NCBI GenBank assembly: GCA_014529385.2 | Contig: CM043950.1 | Coordinates: 78,407,417 to 78,471,416, forward strand | Length of the DNA stretch: 64,000 nucleotides | DNA from: Adiantum capillus-veneris | Lineage: Eukaryota > Streptophyta > Polypodiopsida > Polypodiales > Pteridaceae | Reading direction: 5' to 3' | Shown: positions 10,286 to 19,979 of the stretch, in pieces | How the letters are laid out: each line of letters starts with the position of its first letter | How positions within the stretch are numbered: the stretch's first letter is position 1 | The notes under the pieces: model-generated | What the model was told of the DNA's origin: nothing | Seen by the model: only the letters and a program-made list of their open reading frames with translations | The model's database searches: none | Program-made: the position numbers and the translations under genes

Positions 10286-11766
10286 TGAGACCGGCCCGTA
10301 GGGCGGTAGGCGTTGGCTTTCACCCGAAATTCTTTACTTTAAACACACACACAGAGCACTTTGCAAAGAGAACCTGCGACGGGAGTTAACACTTGAATAC
10401 ACACACGGCTCGGAAGCTAGAATGCTCCGAGCAGACGCGGACAACCTGTAGGCCCCAAAATTGGCGCCCCTTTCGGTATTTCTTTATTCTTTAGGAGGGT
10501 AAATTACAAGGTAAGGTCCTGGGAATCCTTCACGTGTATCCACCTAGATACCATTTGATTTGGCCAAATTTCGGCAGCATAACAGCCCCAAAACTTGCGC
10601 GAAACCAATTCCCCTGCTGGAACTCGCTTGCACTGTCGTATACCCTCTGATTCCTGTCCAAAAACAGTAAATTCAGCACGCTGTATTTATTGGTTTTTGC
10701 CCTGTTTTCAGCCCCAAACAGTCCCCTAACTGTCCTTTGCCAGTGGGGCACGATTCCCAATGATCCTGGCGTCCGTATGACTGAAAAACAGTCAAATTAC
10801 AGCGCATACACAGCGCTGATTTTGCACCTGTACGGTGAGGTTATGACCCTCACCAGTGCCTGCTTTGTAGCAGCAGTTAGCTACCCCTGTTCCTGCTCAA
10901 GGAGGCTCTTGCCTCAGCACAAAAGCATGAACCCACACAACTGTACATCAGTCAAATGAGTAGCCCTCTTGTGGGGCATCACATAACTGCACGTAGGGGA
11001 GAAAGAGAGTAGTATGTAGCGTGCGGGGCATCACTCCCGTCACCATACTGTGCATAGAGGGCAAGGTAAGCATTCCATAGCTTCTGTACCTGTTACAATC
11101 CGCCTGTGGCTGAAAATGGCGTCCCCTTTGTTGATATGCAGCTCGTTTTTGCCTCCCAGAGTGGCAGAATCGCTCACAAGCTGACACGTCGCCCAGTTTC
11201 CGAGTTTGGGCTTTCCCTGCTAAAAATATCTCAACTGGTGCGTCAGTTGACTTCGCGGCAGAGTTGTAAAGTGTTCCCCTAGTCATACCGAAGGTAATGA
11301 CGCGAACACATTTCGTGGCCCAAAATAGCAGCTCCCTAAATTTTAGGAGATGCTTCCGTTGGGCTCCCACTGGTCTTCTGACCATCTATCCTCATTGGGA
11401 CCGCATCCAAAAATGCAATGTGGCCCAACTGTCAGATACTTTTTGTTGGTAGTCCCACCTTGACTTTACGCCTTAATTGAGTTCACTTCCTAGTATCCAC
11501 CAACTTGCTAAGTGCGACGGGGGGACCTATATGATCTTGCTCTGAGCCTAGACATCCTCTTACCATACGAATTCCAGTGCCGACCACTTCCCGTCTGCGG
11601 GTGAATCTACCGTTCACATTGGCCATACAATGTCCGACCGTTTGCTACTTCAAAAAGAGGGTCTCAAAATAAATAAAATAAACCCCATTGGAAAGAAACC
11701 AACAACCAAGGTTAGCAGTTGCCACATCTCTGTGACATGGTTAATAACTGCCACGTCCTCGTGACA
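10286..11766 (-). repeat. 3' LTR of the chromovirus
   Basis: 1481 bp, nearly identical to 17246-18726. A 145-codon open frame (10948-11385) is present in both LTRs but has no recognised domain and is probably chance. Confidence 0.95.
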
Positions 11767-11779
11767 TACCCCCCTCTTG
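11767..11779 (-). other. Polypurine tract of the chromovirus
   Basis: On the minus strand CAAGAGGGGGGTA directly precedes the 3' LTR, the expected site for plus-strand DNA priming. Confidence 0.85.
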
Positions 11780-11936
11780 AAATCGCAAACGTCCTCGATT
11801 GCATACCATAAATACACGCCACTGATGATCTTGTGCTATCAACACTCTTTTATCATCGCATGTATCCGCAAGAAAGGTCGTAACATACATAGATACAAAT
11901 GACTTAATGAGGCCTTCATACTTTTGCCATTTCTAT

Positions 11937-14900
11937 CTATGGCACTGAATTCATATGTACATTCGATGTACTAGCTCTATCATTACCCCTCCTTTGCACA
12001 CGTTGGGTTGGGGCATAAGTAGGCTGTAACCCAAAGGCTTCAAGGTAAAGCTGCAATACATTTGGTGACTTTGACAGTTCATGCTCTTCCATCCACTTTG
12101 CATCCATAGGCGGATAGTTCTTGAACTTCACCAAATAGCGTCTGGCAACTTGTCCTTTAACTTTTCTGTCCTTATGTGCCAAAACTTGCTCAGGTACTAG
12201 GATCTCATCAAGTTCCTCAACTTCTGGCTGATCCTCAACTGGCATATCTTCTGGCACATCACCCACGAAGGGTCTTAGAAGACTCACGTGGAACGCATTA
12301 TGAATCTTCCACGCATCAGGCAATTTCAGCCTGTAAGCCACATCGCTGATCTTGTCAAGCACTTGAAAAGGCCCATAGTAACGCATGCTGAGCTTAGGAA
12401 ACAGCCGTTCCTTTCCCTTCATCTTCTTTAACCTTGCCTTTTCGAACCTTAAAAGAACCCAATCACCAGGTGATAGTAGCAATTCACGACGGTGACGATC
12501 AGCAGCCTTTTTCTGTTTTGCCTGAGTCTTCTCCAAGGCAACTTTAATCTTCTTATACATCTCATCCAAGTTCTCAACATATCGATCTGCCTCAAAGATC
12601 TTGTTCTTTGTATGCAAAATGGGAGGAACCTTTTTGCCGCCTTCAACAATCTCAAAAGGTGCTTTGCCAGTAGACGAATGCACCGTATTATTGTACGCAT
12701 ACTCAAGCATAGGCAAATACTGTTCCCACTTGCCCTTATTATCTGACACATAGCATTTCAGCAGATCTAAGACAGTAGAATTGGCCTCTTCTGACTGTCC
12801 ATCAGTTTGTGGATGAAACGAAGACGAGAACTTGAGCGTAGTACCCATGTTCTCAAACAATCCTCTCCAGAACAAACTGGTCATGCGAGGATCACGATCA
12901 CTGATAATCGATTGTGGCATACCATGGTACTTAAACACATTGTACATGAACAAGCGTGCCATCTGATCAGATTTTATCTTCTTCCTGACAGGGATAAAAT
13001 GGGCCTGCTTGCTGAACCTGCAGATAATGGTCCATATACCATCATTCCCTGTTGGCGTCCTTGGAAGATCAAAGATAAAGTCCATAGCAATGCTTTCCCA
13101 TGGCTTATCCGGAAGCGGGAGTGGTTGTAACAACCCTGGTGCCTTTTGCCTGTCAAACTTGACCTTTTGGCAAACTATGCATGCTCGCACAAAGGCATCC
13201 ACATCTCTCCTCAAGGTAGGCCAATAGAAGAACGTCTCTACCGCTTTAACTGTTGCATCAATGCCACGATGCCCGGCATACGGTGGGACATGACTCTCTT
13301 CCATGACCTTATGTCGCAGTGGCCTAGTGACACAAAGTCTGCCATGCATCATCATAAAACCATCTCTGAGGAGGTAGTGCTCGTGATGTTGCCCCTCTTG
13401 TAACTGTTCAAAGATCCTTGCAAAATCTTCATCAGCAGTATATTGTTCCTTCATGTCATCTAACTCATGATGATAAGGAATTGACACAGCTGAAATTTGT
13501 GGCTTTCTTGATAACGCATCAGCCACAACATTCTTCTTGCCTTCCACATGCATAATCTGGAAGTGGAACATGGAAAGAATGTTTGCCCATCGCATATGCT
13601 TTTCGGATAACTTTGACTGTGTCAAGAAGTATCGCAAGGTCTGATGATCTGTTTGGACAACAAAATCAGCACCTAAGAGGTAGTGCTTCCAGCTAGAAAG
13701 CGCATGAATAACGGCCAAGAGCTCTTTCTCATAGACTTGCATAGTCCTCTCTGGCCCTTGCAAAATTCGGCTTTCATAGGCTACTACCCGTCCATCTTGC
13801 ATTAGCACTGCTCCGATGCTACTGCCACACGCGTCACACTGGACCACAAATGACTTCCTAAGATCTGGCAAAACAATAACTGGATCTGAAGTCAACTTTT
13901 CCTTTAAGAGACTAAAAGCTGAAATCTCTTTTTGGGTCCATCTGAAAGTGACCTCTTTCTTTTGCAATGCGTGAAGAGGCGATGCTATCTCTGCAAAATT
14001 TCTGATAAACCTTCTATAATAGGAACACAATCCCAAGAAGCTTCTGACATCGTGCACAGTCTTCAAGTCTGGCCATGTCTTGATAGCTTCGACCTTTGCG
14101 GGATCCATTCTAACACCATCCTTTGAGACTATGTGGCCCAGAAAGTGGATCTCTTCAAGGAAGAATTCACTCTTCTTAGGATTGACAAATAACCTGTGAC
14201 TGCGCAGCTCTTCGAACACAATGGTCAAGTGACGCCTATGCTCCTCTTCATTCTTCGAATACACAATCATGTCATCGAAGAATGTTCCAACAAACTGTTG
14301 ATGCGAGCGGAAAATCCGGTCCATCATTCTGTTGAACGTGGCAGGAGCATTTGTTAGCCCAAACGGCATCACTAGAAACTCATAAAGACCAAATGTCGTT
14401 CTAAACGCAGTCTTGTGCACATCCTCTGGGCTTATACGAATCTGATGGTACCCACTCTTCAGGTCTATCCTGCTGAAAATTGCAGCACCCTCTAAACGAT
14501 CGAGAATATCATCAATGCGAGGAATAGGAAACCTATTCTTGATGGTATTCTTATTCAACGCACGGTAATCAATACACATGCGCCATGAGCCATCCTTCTT
14601 CTGCACTAGGAGCACTGGGGAGCAAAAGGGTGAAGAACTAGGCTGAATCAGCCCTTTCTCTAATAACTCCTCAACCTGGCCCATAATCTCTTTCTGCTGC
14701 GCCGTACTAACCCTGTAGGGAGGTCTATTTGGTGGGCTACACCCTGGCACCAAATCTATCCGATGGTCCTCAGGTCTCTCTGGCGGTAATTGCGACGGTA
14801 ATGAATCAGAAAAACAGTCACTAAACTTTTGCAAAAATGCTGACCTTTCTTTATCTAACACAGATAAATTTGACTGATCCCTATCTGAGACATCACGTGC

Positions 14901-17171
14901 AAAAATCAAGTACACAGAAAGATGATTCTTTATTACAGAAGTGATAGCAGAAGCAGATACAATAGGGACTGACTCTCCTTTAAGCTTTACATCCAAGATG
15001 TGAGTTTTGCCCCTATGCTGTACAGTGATCTTTTTGTTGTAGGCATCCAAGACTCCATGCACTCGGAACATCCACGGGATCCCCAACAAGGCGTCACAAC
15101 CTTCCAGCGGCATGATGTGAAACTCTTCAGTGTCCACATACGACTGAATATGCAGACGCAGTTTTCCAATGATGGGAGTAACACACTCTGAGTGGCCAGG
15201 ACATGCCAACCCTGCCTCTGCTATGTACCCCATCTCTTCAGCTTTGATGCCGAGCTTCATAGCTAACTCTGGGGAGATAAAGTTGGCTTTGGCACCTGGA
15301 TCAAAGAAGATGAGTGCCGTCTGATCCCTAACTTTACCCCATGCCCTGCATAACTCACTGGCATCTGTGCTGGGCCTGTCACCCACCATGTCTGGCACTA
15401 AACCTGCTGTGGGTTTAGGCTTCTTGCCTTTCTGGTCTTCTTTATCCTCTGAGTCAGCTGGCCTTTTCCTTTGTGGACAATTGATAGAAAAGTGACTAGG
15501 CTGCTCGCATATAAAGCATTTGTTCTCAGCCATTAGGACCTTCTTTTCCTCGAGCGACTTGCGCACAAAAGGCTTCCTTTTCTGTTTCTTTGCCTGCGCT
15601 CCAGAAGTCCCAGCTGAATCCTTGTCCTTGGTGGCCTGTTCTGACCCCTGTGACGCATCAGGAGCCGTCTTCACAAAGGGCTTCTTCGCTGAATTTTTCT
15701 TTTGCTGCCCTCCTTTATCACTGCTCGGAAATCCACTGTCCTCTCCTTTCAACAGGGCAAGACCAGTGTTCGCAACTTCCATAAGCTGAGTAAGGGTAGC
15801 CACTCTGTTCTTTGTACAGTAATCGCGAAGCCCTTTAGGCAGCCCACAACAATACTTCTCTATCTGCTCTGTCAATGGCACAAATCTGTAGGAGGTCACT
15901 GAGAGTAATGCTTTACAAAACCTCCTATTGTACTCCAGCAAGCTCTTGCACGAAGCTGCCGTAAGCTGGTGCCAATCTGTCAGGACATCGGCTTCAAATT
16001 CATTTGATAGCCAAGCAGATGCAAACATTTGCTTGAAGTAAACCCAAGTGGCGGGTGCCTGTCCTTGCATTAACAATGTCGTCCACCATGTAAGGGCATT
16101 GTCCTTTAAGAAAGTGGCAGCTTTCCTGACCTTCGAGGCCTTTGTAAAATTCCCTCCCGCATAAGCTGTATCAAACTGCTGGAGGAAAGTGAGTGCCTTT
16201 GTCTTGTCCTCGACACCACTGAAGGTACTGAACTTTACCGCTGCACCACCTTCTTTGTAAGCCTTCGGCTTCTCTAGTGCCCCCAAGTTGTCATACGGGA
16301 TAGTCTGCAACATGGGCACTGTACTAGGCATGATCGGCACATGTTGGCCATTCACATTTTGCGTCAGAGGTGCGATATCTGGCTGCTGTCCAGAAAAACC
16401 AGCCATGCCAAAATGACCCTGTGGCACCCCAAACTGGCCCTGGTTGCCGTGGAAACCTTGCTGCATGCCGATAGTACCATACATGGGGTTTGGCATGATG
16501 CCTTGCATACCCCCGAACACTGTTCCTGGCATGTTCGGCTGACTTCCAGACGCATAACCAGCCATACTTTGGAACACTGATCCACCCCCGAAATACCCAG
16601 GATGTACCGTGGGTGGTGGAAAAACTAAGTGCATAGCTTGGTATCCAGCTCCCTGTCCATTCAAGAAAGCATGCTGGCTCTGAAAGGTGGCGGGCTGAAC
16701 TGGCATAACCTGTGGAATAGGCGTTCTAGCCACCTGTTCAAGCACGGGAGGAACCTGCTTTGGAGCCCCCGACTCCGCAACATGCGAGTGTTCCCTTTCC
16801 TCCTGCGCCTCATGAAGTACCTGGGCTTGAGCTTCAACAAGCTCTGTACGCGGCGTAGGTTCCCTATTTTGCTGTTGCACTGGTGGCGCTTGCAAAAATT
16901 CCATAAACCTCGGATTCTGCACCAGCTGCGAAAAGACATTCACCGCGGCAACTAACTGAGTCTTAAACGCATCATCCTCAAGTTGCCCTGTCATAAAGCC
17001 CTTTACTACTGGAGGGACATTCACGTTGACAAGAGGTACAGACTGACGTGGCCGTGAGCTCTCGCCAATCTCAAAAACCATAGGAATCTCCTGCCTGTCC
17101 TTTGGAGAGGAACCCTCTTCCATAATTCCCTTCCCCTTGTCGGCCATAGTGTAATCCCCGCGTTCTTGCAC
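11937..17171 (-). CDS. Gag-pol polyprotein of Ty3/gypsy chromovirus, intact, 1744 aa
   Basis: A single open frame encodes capsid and replication enzymes. The N-terminal 280 residues are Pro/Gln/Gly-rich. The Gag core follows (about 300-430), then a CCHC knuckle CFICEQPSHFSINC (552-565). The protease has FFDPGAKANFIS with Asp at about 624 (DPG instead of the usual DT/SG). RT (about 850-1010) has the FFDD catalytic motif at 964-967. RNase H has QCDACGSSIGAVL. Integrase has an HHCC finger (HRGID...CIVCQK) and catalytic D1364, D1425 and E1461 with 35 residues between the last two. The C-terminus has a chromodomain-like block (YLVKFKNYPP, then KWMEEHEL), which defines chromoviruses and is thought to direct integration to modified chromatin. 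The ATG at 17171 lies 75 bp from the 5' LTR; Met9 is an alternative start. Confidence 0.97.
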   Translation of the reverse strand: MQERGDYTMADKGKGIMEEGSSPKDRQEIPMVFEIGESSRPRQSVPLVNVNVPPVVKGFMTGQLEDDAFKTQLVAAVNVFSQLVQNPRFMEFLQAPPVQQQNREPTPRTELVEAQAQVLHEAQEEREHSHVAESGAPKQVPPVLEQVARTPIPQVMPVQPATFQSQHAFLNGQGAGYQAMHLVFPPPTVHPGYFGGGSVFQSMAGYASGSQPNMPGTVFGGMQGIMPNPMYGTIGMQQGFHGNQGQFGVPQGHFGMAGFSGQQPDIAPLTQNVNGQHVPIMPSTVPMLQTIPYDNLGALEKPKAYKEGGAAVKFSTFSGVEDKTKALTFLQQFDTAYAGGNFTKASKVRKAATFLKDNALTWWTTLLMQGQAPATWVYFKQMFASAWLSNEFEADVLTDWHQLTAASCKSLLEYNRRFCKALLSVTSYRFVPLTEQIEKYCCGLPKGLRDYCTKNRVATLTQLMEVANTGLALLKGEDSGFPSSDKGGQQKKNSAKKPFVKTAPDASQGSEQATKDKDSAGTSGAQAKKQKRKPFVRKSLEEKKVLMAENKCFICEQPSHFSINCPQRKRPADSEDKEDQKGKKPKPTAGLVPDMVGDRPSTDASELCRAWGKVRDQTALIFFDPGAKANFISPELAMKLGIKAEEMGYIAEAGLACPGHSECVTPIIGKLRLHIQSYVDTEEFHIMPLEGCDALLGIPWMFRVHGVLDAYNKKITVQHRGKTHILDVKLKGESVPIVSASAITSVIKNHLSVYLIFARDVSDRDQSNLSVLDKERSAFLQKFSDCFSDSLPSQLPPERPEDHRIDLVPGCSPPNRPPYRVSTAQQKEIMGQVEELLEKGLIQPSSSPFCSPVLLVQKKDGSWRMCIDYRALNKNTIKNRFPIPRIDDILDRLEGAAIFSRIDLKSGYHQIRISPEDVHKTAFRTTFGLYEFLVMPFGLTNAPATFNRMMDRIFRSHQQFVGTFFDDMIVYSKNEEEHRRHLTIVFEELRSHRLFVNPKKSEFFLEEIHFLGHIVSKDGVRMDPAKVEAIKTWPDLKTVHDVRSFLGLCSYYRRFIRNFAEIASPLHALQKKEVTFRWTQKEISAFSLLKEKLTSDPVIVLPDLRKSFVVQCDACGSSIGAVLMQDGRVVAYESRILQGPERTMQVYEKELLAVIHALSSWKHYLLGADFVVQTDHQTLRYFLTQSKLSEKHMRWANILSMFHFQIMHVEGKKNVVADALSRKPQISAVSIPYHHELDDMKEQYTADEDFARIFEQLQEGQHHEHYLLRDGFMMMHGRLCVTRPLRHKVMEESHVPPYAGHRGIDATVKAVETFFYWPTLRRDVDAFVRACIVCQKVKFDRQKAPGLLQPLPLPDKPWESIAMDFIFDLPRTPTGNDGIWTIICRFSKQAHFIPVRKKIKSDQMARLFMYNVFKYHGMPQSIISDRDPRMTSLFWRGLFENMGTTLKFSSSFHPQTDGQSEEANSTVLDLLKCYVSDNKGKWEQYLPMLEYAYNNTVHSSTGKAPFEIVEGGKKVPPILHTKNKIFEADRYVENLDEMYKKIKVALEKTQAKQKKAADRHRRELLLSPGDWVLLRFEKARLKKMKGKERLFPKLSMRYYGPFQVLDKISDVAYRLKLPDAWKIHNAFHVSLLRPFVGDVPEDMPVEDQPEVEELDEILVPEQVLAHKDRKVKGQVARRYLVKFKNYPPMDAKWMEEHELSKSPNVLQLYLEAFGLQPTYAPTQRVQRRGNDRASTSNVHMNSVP

Positions 17172-17228
17172 TGTGTGTCTTTACCCTGAACAATCCAGGC
17201 TCACTCTTTGAGGAAAAAGTGATTGATA

Positions 17229-17245
17229 TCCCGGCAATGGAACCA
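17229..17245 (-). other. Primer-binding site candidate of the chromovirus
   Basis: Immediately after the 5' LTR the minus strand reads TGGTTCCATTGCCGGGA. TGG matches a tRNA CCA end and the position is correct. It is not the common tRNA-iMet site (TGGTATCAGAG) used by the other LTR elements here, and I could not name the primer tRNA. Confidence 0.65.
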
Positions 17246-18726
17246 TGAGACCGGCCCGTAGGGCGGTAGGCGTTGGCTTTCACCCGAAATTCTTTACTTT
17301 AAACACACACACAGAGCACTTTGCAAAGAGAACCTGCGACGGGAGTTAACACTTGAATACACACACGGCTCGGAAGCTAGAATGCTCCGAGCATACGCCG
17401 ACAACCTGTAGGCCCCAAAATTGGCGCCCCTTTCGGTATTTCTTTATTCTTTAGGAGGGTAAATTACAAGGTAAGGTCCTGGGAATCCTTCACGTGTATC
17501 CACCTAGATACCATTTGATTTGGCCAAATTTCGGCAGCATAACAGCCCCAAAACTTGCGCGAAACCAATTCCCCTGCTTGAACTCGCTTGCACTGTCGTA
17601 TACCCTCTGATTCCTGTCCAAAAACAGTAAATTCAGCACGCTGTATTTATTGGTTTTTGCCCTGTTTTCAGCCCCAAACAGTCCCCTAACTGTCCTTTGC
17701 CAGTGGGGCACGATTCCCAATGATCTTGGCGTCCGTATGGCTGAAAAACAGTCAAATTACAGCGCATACACAGCGCTGATTTTGCACCTGTACGGTGAGG
17801 TTATGACCCTCACCAGTGCCTGCTTTGTAGCAGCAGTTAGCTACCCCTGTTCCTGCTCAAGGAGGCTCTTGCCTCAGCACAAAAGCATGAACCCACACAA
17901 CTGTACATCAGTCAAATGAGTAGCCCTCTTGTGGGGCATCACATAACTGCACGTAGGGGAGAAAGAGAGCAGTATGTAGCGTGCGGGGCATCACTCCCGT
18001 CACCATACTGTGCATAGAGGGCAAGGTAAGCATTCCATAGCTTCTGTACCTGTTACAATCCGCCTGTGGCTGAAAATGGCGCCCCCTTTGTTGATATGCA
18101 GCTCGTTTTTGCCTCCCAGAGTGGCAGAATCGCTCACAAGCTGACACGTCGCCCAGTTTCCGAGTTTGGGCTTTCCCTGCTAAAAATATCTCAACTGGTG
18201 CGTCAGTTGACTTCGCGGCAGAGTTGTAAAGTGTTCCCCTAGTCATACCGAAGGTAATGACACGAACACATTTCGTGGCCCAAAATAGCAGTTCCCTAAA
18301 TTTTAGGAGATGCTTCCGTTGGGCTCCCACTGGTCTTTTGACCATCTATCCTCATTGGGACCGCATCCAAAAATGCAATGTGGCCCAACTGTCGGATACT
18401 TTTTGTTGGTAGTCCCACCTTGACTTTACGCCTTAATTGAGTTCACTTCCTAGTATCCACCAACTTGCTAAGTGCGACGGGGGGACCTATATGATCTTGC
18501 TCTGAGCCTAGACATCCTCTTACCATACGAATTCCAGTGCCGACCACTTCCCGTCTGCGGGTGAATCTACCGTTCACATTGGCCATACAATGTCCGACCG
18601 TTTGCTACTTCAAAAAGAGGGTCTCAAAATAAATAAAATAAACCCCATTGGAAAGAAACCAACAACCAAGGTTAGCAGTTGCCACATCTCTGTGACATGG
18701 TTAATAACTGCCACGTCCTCGTGACA
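17246..18726 (-). repeat. 5' LTR of the chromovirus
   Basis: 1481 bp. It would contain the promoter. It differs from the 3' LTR at 11 positions by eye. Confidence 0.95.
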
Positions 18727-19519
18727 GTCACCACCACCACTCAATGGAGATAGACTTAGGTGCTGTCATTTATGAGCCGTTGGTGGCTCTTTATGGTTGT
18801 ATATATGAGTAGTAGCGGTTTTGGTCAGGATTATCTTGTACGTAGTCGTCTAGAGTGAGTCAATACACACAGCATGTCTTCACCATCCCCGCACATCTGA
18901 GCCTTGACACCCCCATTGTACCTGTGAGTCCTGGACTGGAGTTGAGTGTGCTGCTACGCCATAGTCTGTATCAGTTCTTTGAGATAGTCGAGTCATATTT
19001 TCTGGTCTGCTGTTGTGTCTTTGTGAGCTCAGTTGATGTCTATTGTTTCCTTTCTTTTCAGTCTGTTTGAGTGAGATTGTCACGCACATTGCACTGAGGA
19101 CCACCCATTGTAGAGAGCACGACACATTATCCGCGCTACATGTACTCTCATTTTGGCGATCACGATGGGACCTCAAATGAAGTCTCACTCTCTGTTGAGA
19201 TACAAATTGTGAAGCTAGTTGGTTGTTACCTAGCTTCGCCCACTTTGCTTGCATTGTGTAGCTAGTCTGCTGGTCTGGTCCTCTCTCGCCCTAGTCCAAC
19301 CAGTCCTCGTCCTTGTCCTTGGTCCTGGTCTAGTCCCTCCTAGTCCTGGTCCAGCTAGGTGGTCTAGTCACTTGCCCTGGTCCTGGACCAGGTGGTCTAG
19401 TCACTGTCCTCACTTGTCCTGGTCTAGACCTGTGTTCGTTCAGTCCCACAGTTAAGGGTCTTCTTGTTCAAAGCTTGGTTGGATTGGTGGTCACTGCATG
19501 ACACATACAAGGCGGTCAG

Positions 19520-19978
19520 TTGAGCGTCAGCGCACTGAAGTACTATAATAGAAGACGACCTTTGGTACCTAGTAGAAGTCCATCAACCTCATCACCCATA
19601 CCTCCACATACGACATCATGCATTCCTTCATTTGGTTCCACATCTTCCAGATCACCTGCTCCAGTAAAGCTCTCTCCTATTCTGCTACAGCAGGCTACTG
19701 AGCAACAGGCTCAGCAAGGGGCCATGGAGGCATTGGCTAGTGTTTTGGCCAAGGTAAACATCAAGTTCCCTACCTTCAAAGGACTCTCTTCAGAAGATGG
19801 TGACGACCATGCAAGGAGGTTTGTATCTCTCTATAGGGGTCGTGGTCTTAACAGAGAATATGCTTATTTGGTACTCTTTCCATCCACCTTGGATGGCTTA
19901 GCAGACAAATGGTACAGCCAGTTTGCAGAGAACCATTTTGCAACTTGGGCAGCCTTAAGACAACAGTTCTGTGCAGTT
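19520..19978 (+). pseudogene. Truncated Ty3-type gag of element C
   Basis: The frame from 19520 encodes a Ser/Pro-rich start and then a Gag core. Recognisable pieces are KFPTFKGLSSEDGDDHARRF, LVLFPSTLDGLADKWYSQF and FATWAALRQQFC, the usual retrotransposon gag pattern with the W(Y/F) motif. After about residue 153 the frame runs into antisense LINE-B text and ends at 20065, so the last 30 residues are not Gag. The CCHC knuckle and pol are missing. The break marks the deletion that removed the rest of element C. Confidence 0.8.
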
Positions 19979-19979
19979 G

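Larger units (their letters stand above)
10286..18726 (-). mobile_element. Complete Ty3/gypsy chromovirus, 8441 bp
   Basis: Two 1481-bp LTRs (10286-11766 and 17246-18726) begin and end TG/CA and are flanked by the 5-bp duplication GTCAC (10281-10285 and 18727-18731). By eye I count 11 substitutions between the LTRs and no indel, about 0.7%. The internal region has a primer-binding site, one long gag-pol frame and a polypurine tract in the correct places for minus-strand transcription. With an uninterrupted polyprotein and near-identical LTRs this is a recent and possibly still competent insertion. It lies inside the LTR of element C. Confidence 0.97.
10132..19979 (+). mobile_element. LTR element C, 5' LTR and partial gag, split by the chromovirus
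   Basis: The 5' LTR starts TGTAGCAGG at 10132 exactly where LINE-B stops, is interrupted at 10286-18731 by the chromovirus plus one target duplication, and ends CCGCGCTACA at 19140. TGTAG...CTACA are matched termini. The rejoined LTR is about 563 bp. A leader with CCTGGTCC-type repeats (about 19260-19440) and a Ty3-type gag fragment follow. The rest of the element and its 3' LTR are missing: at about 19979 the sequence jumps back to LINE-B. Confidence 0.75.

Noticed and set aside
10948-11385. 145-codon frame present in both chromovirus LTRs (also 17908-18345)
   Set aside because: Being in both LTRs reflects their shared origin and not selection. No domain or start context.
19249-19455. 68-codon frame downstream of the element C LTR
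   Set aside because: Made of CCTGGTCC-type repeats; low-complexity leader.
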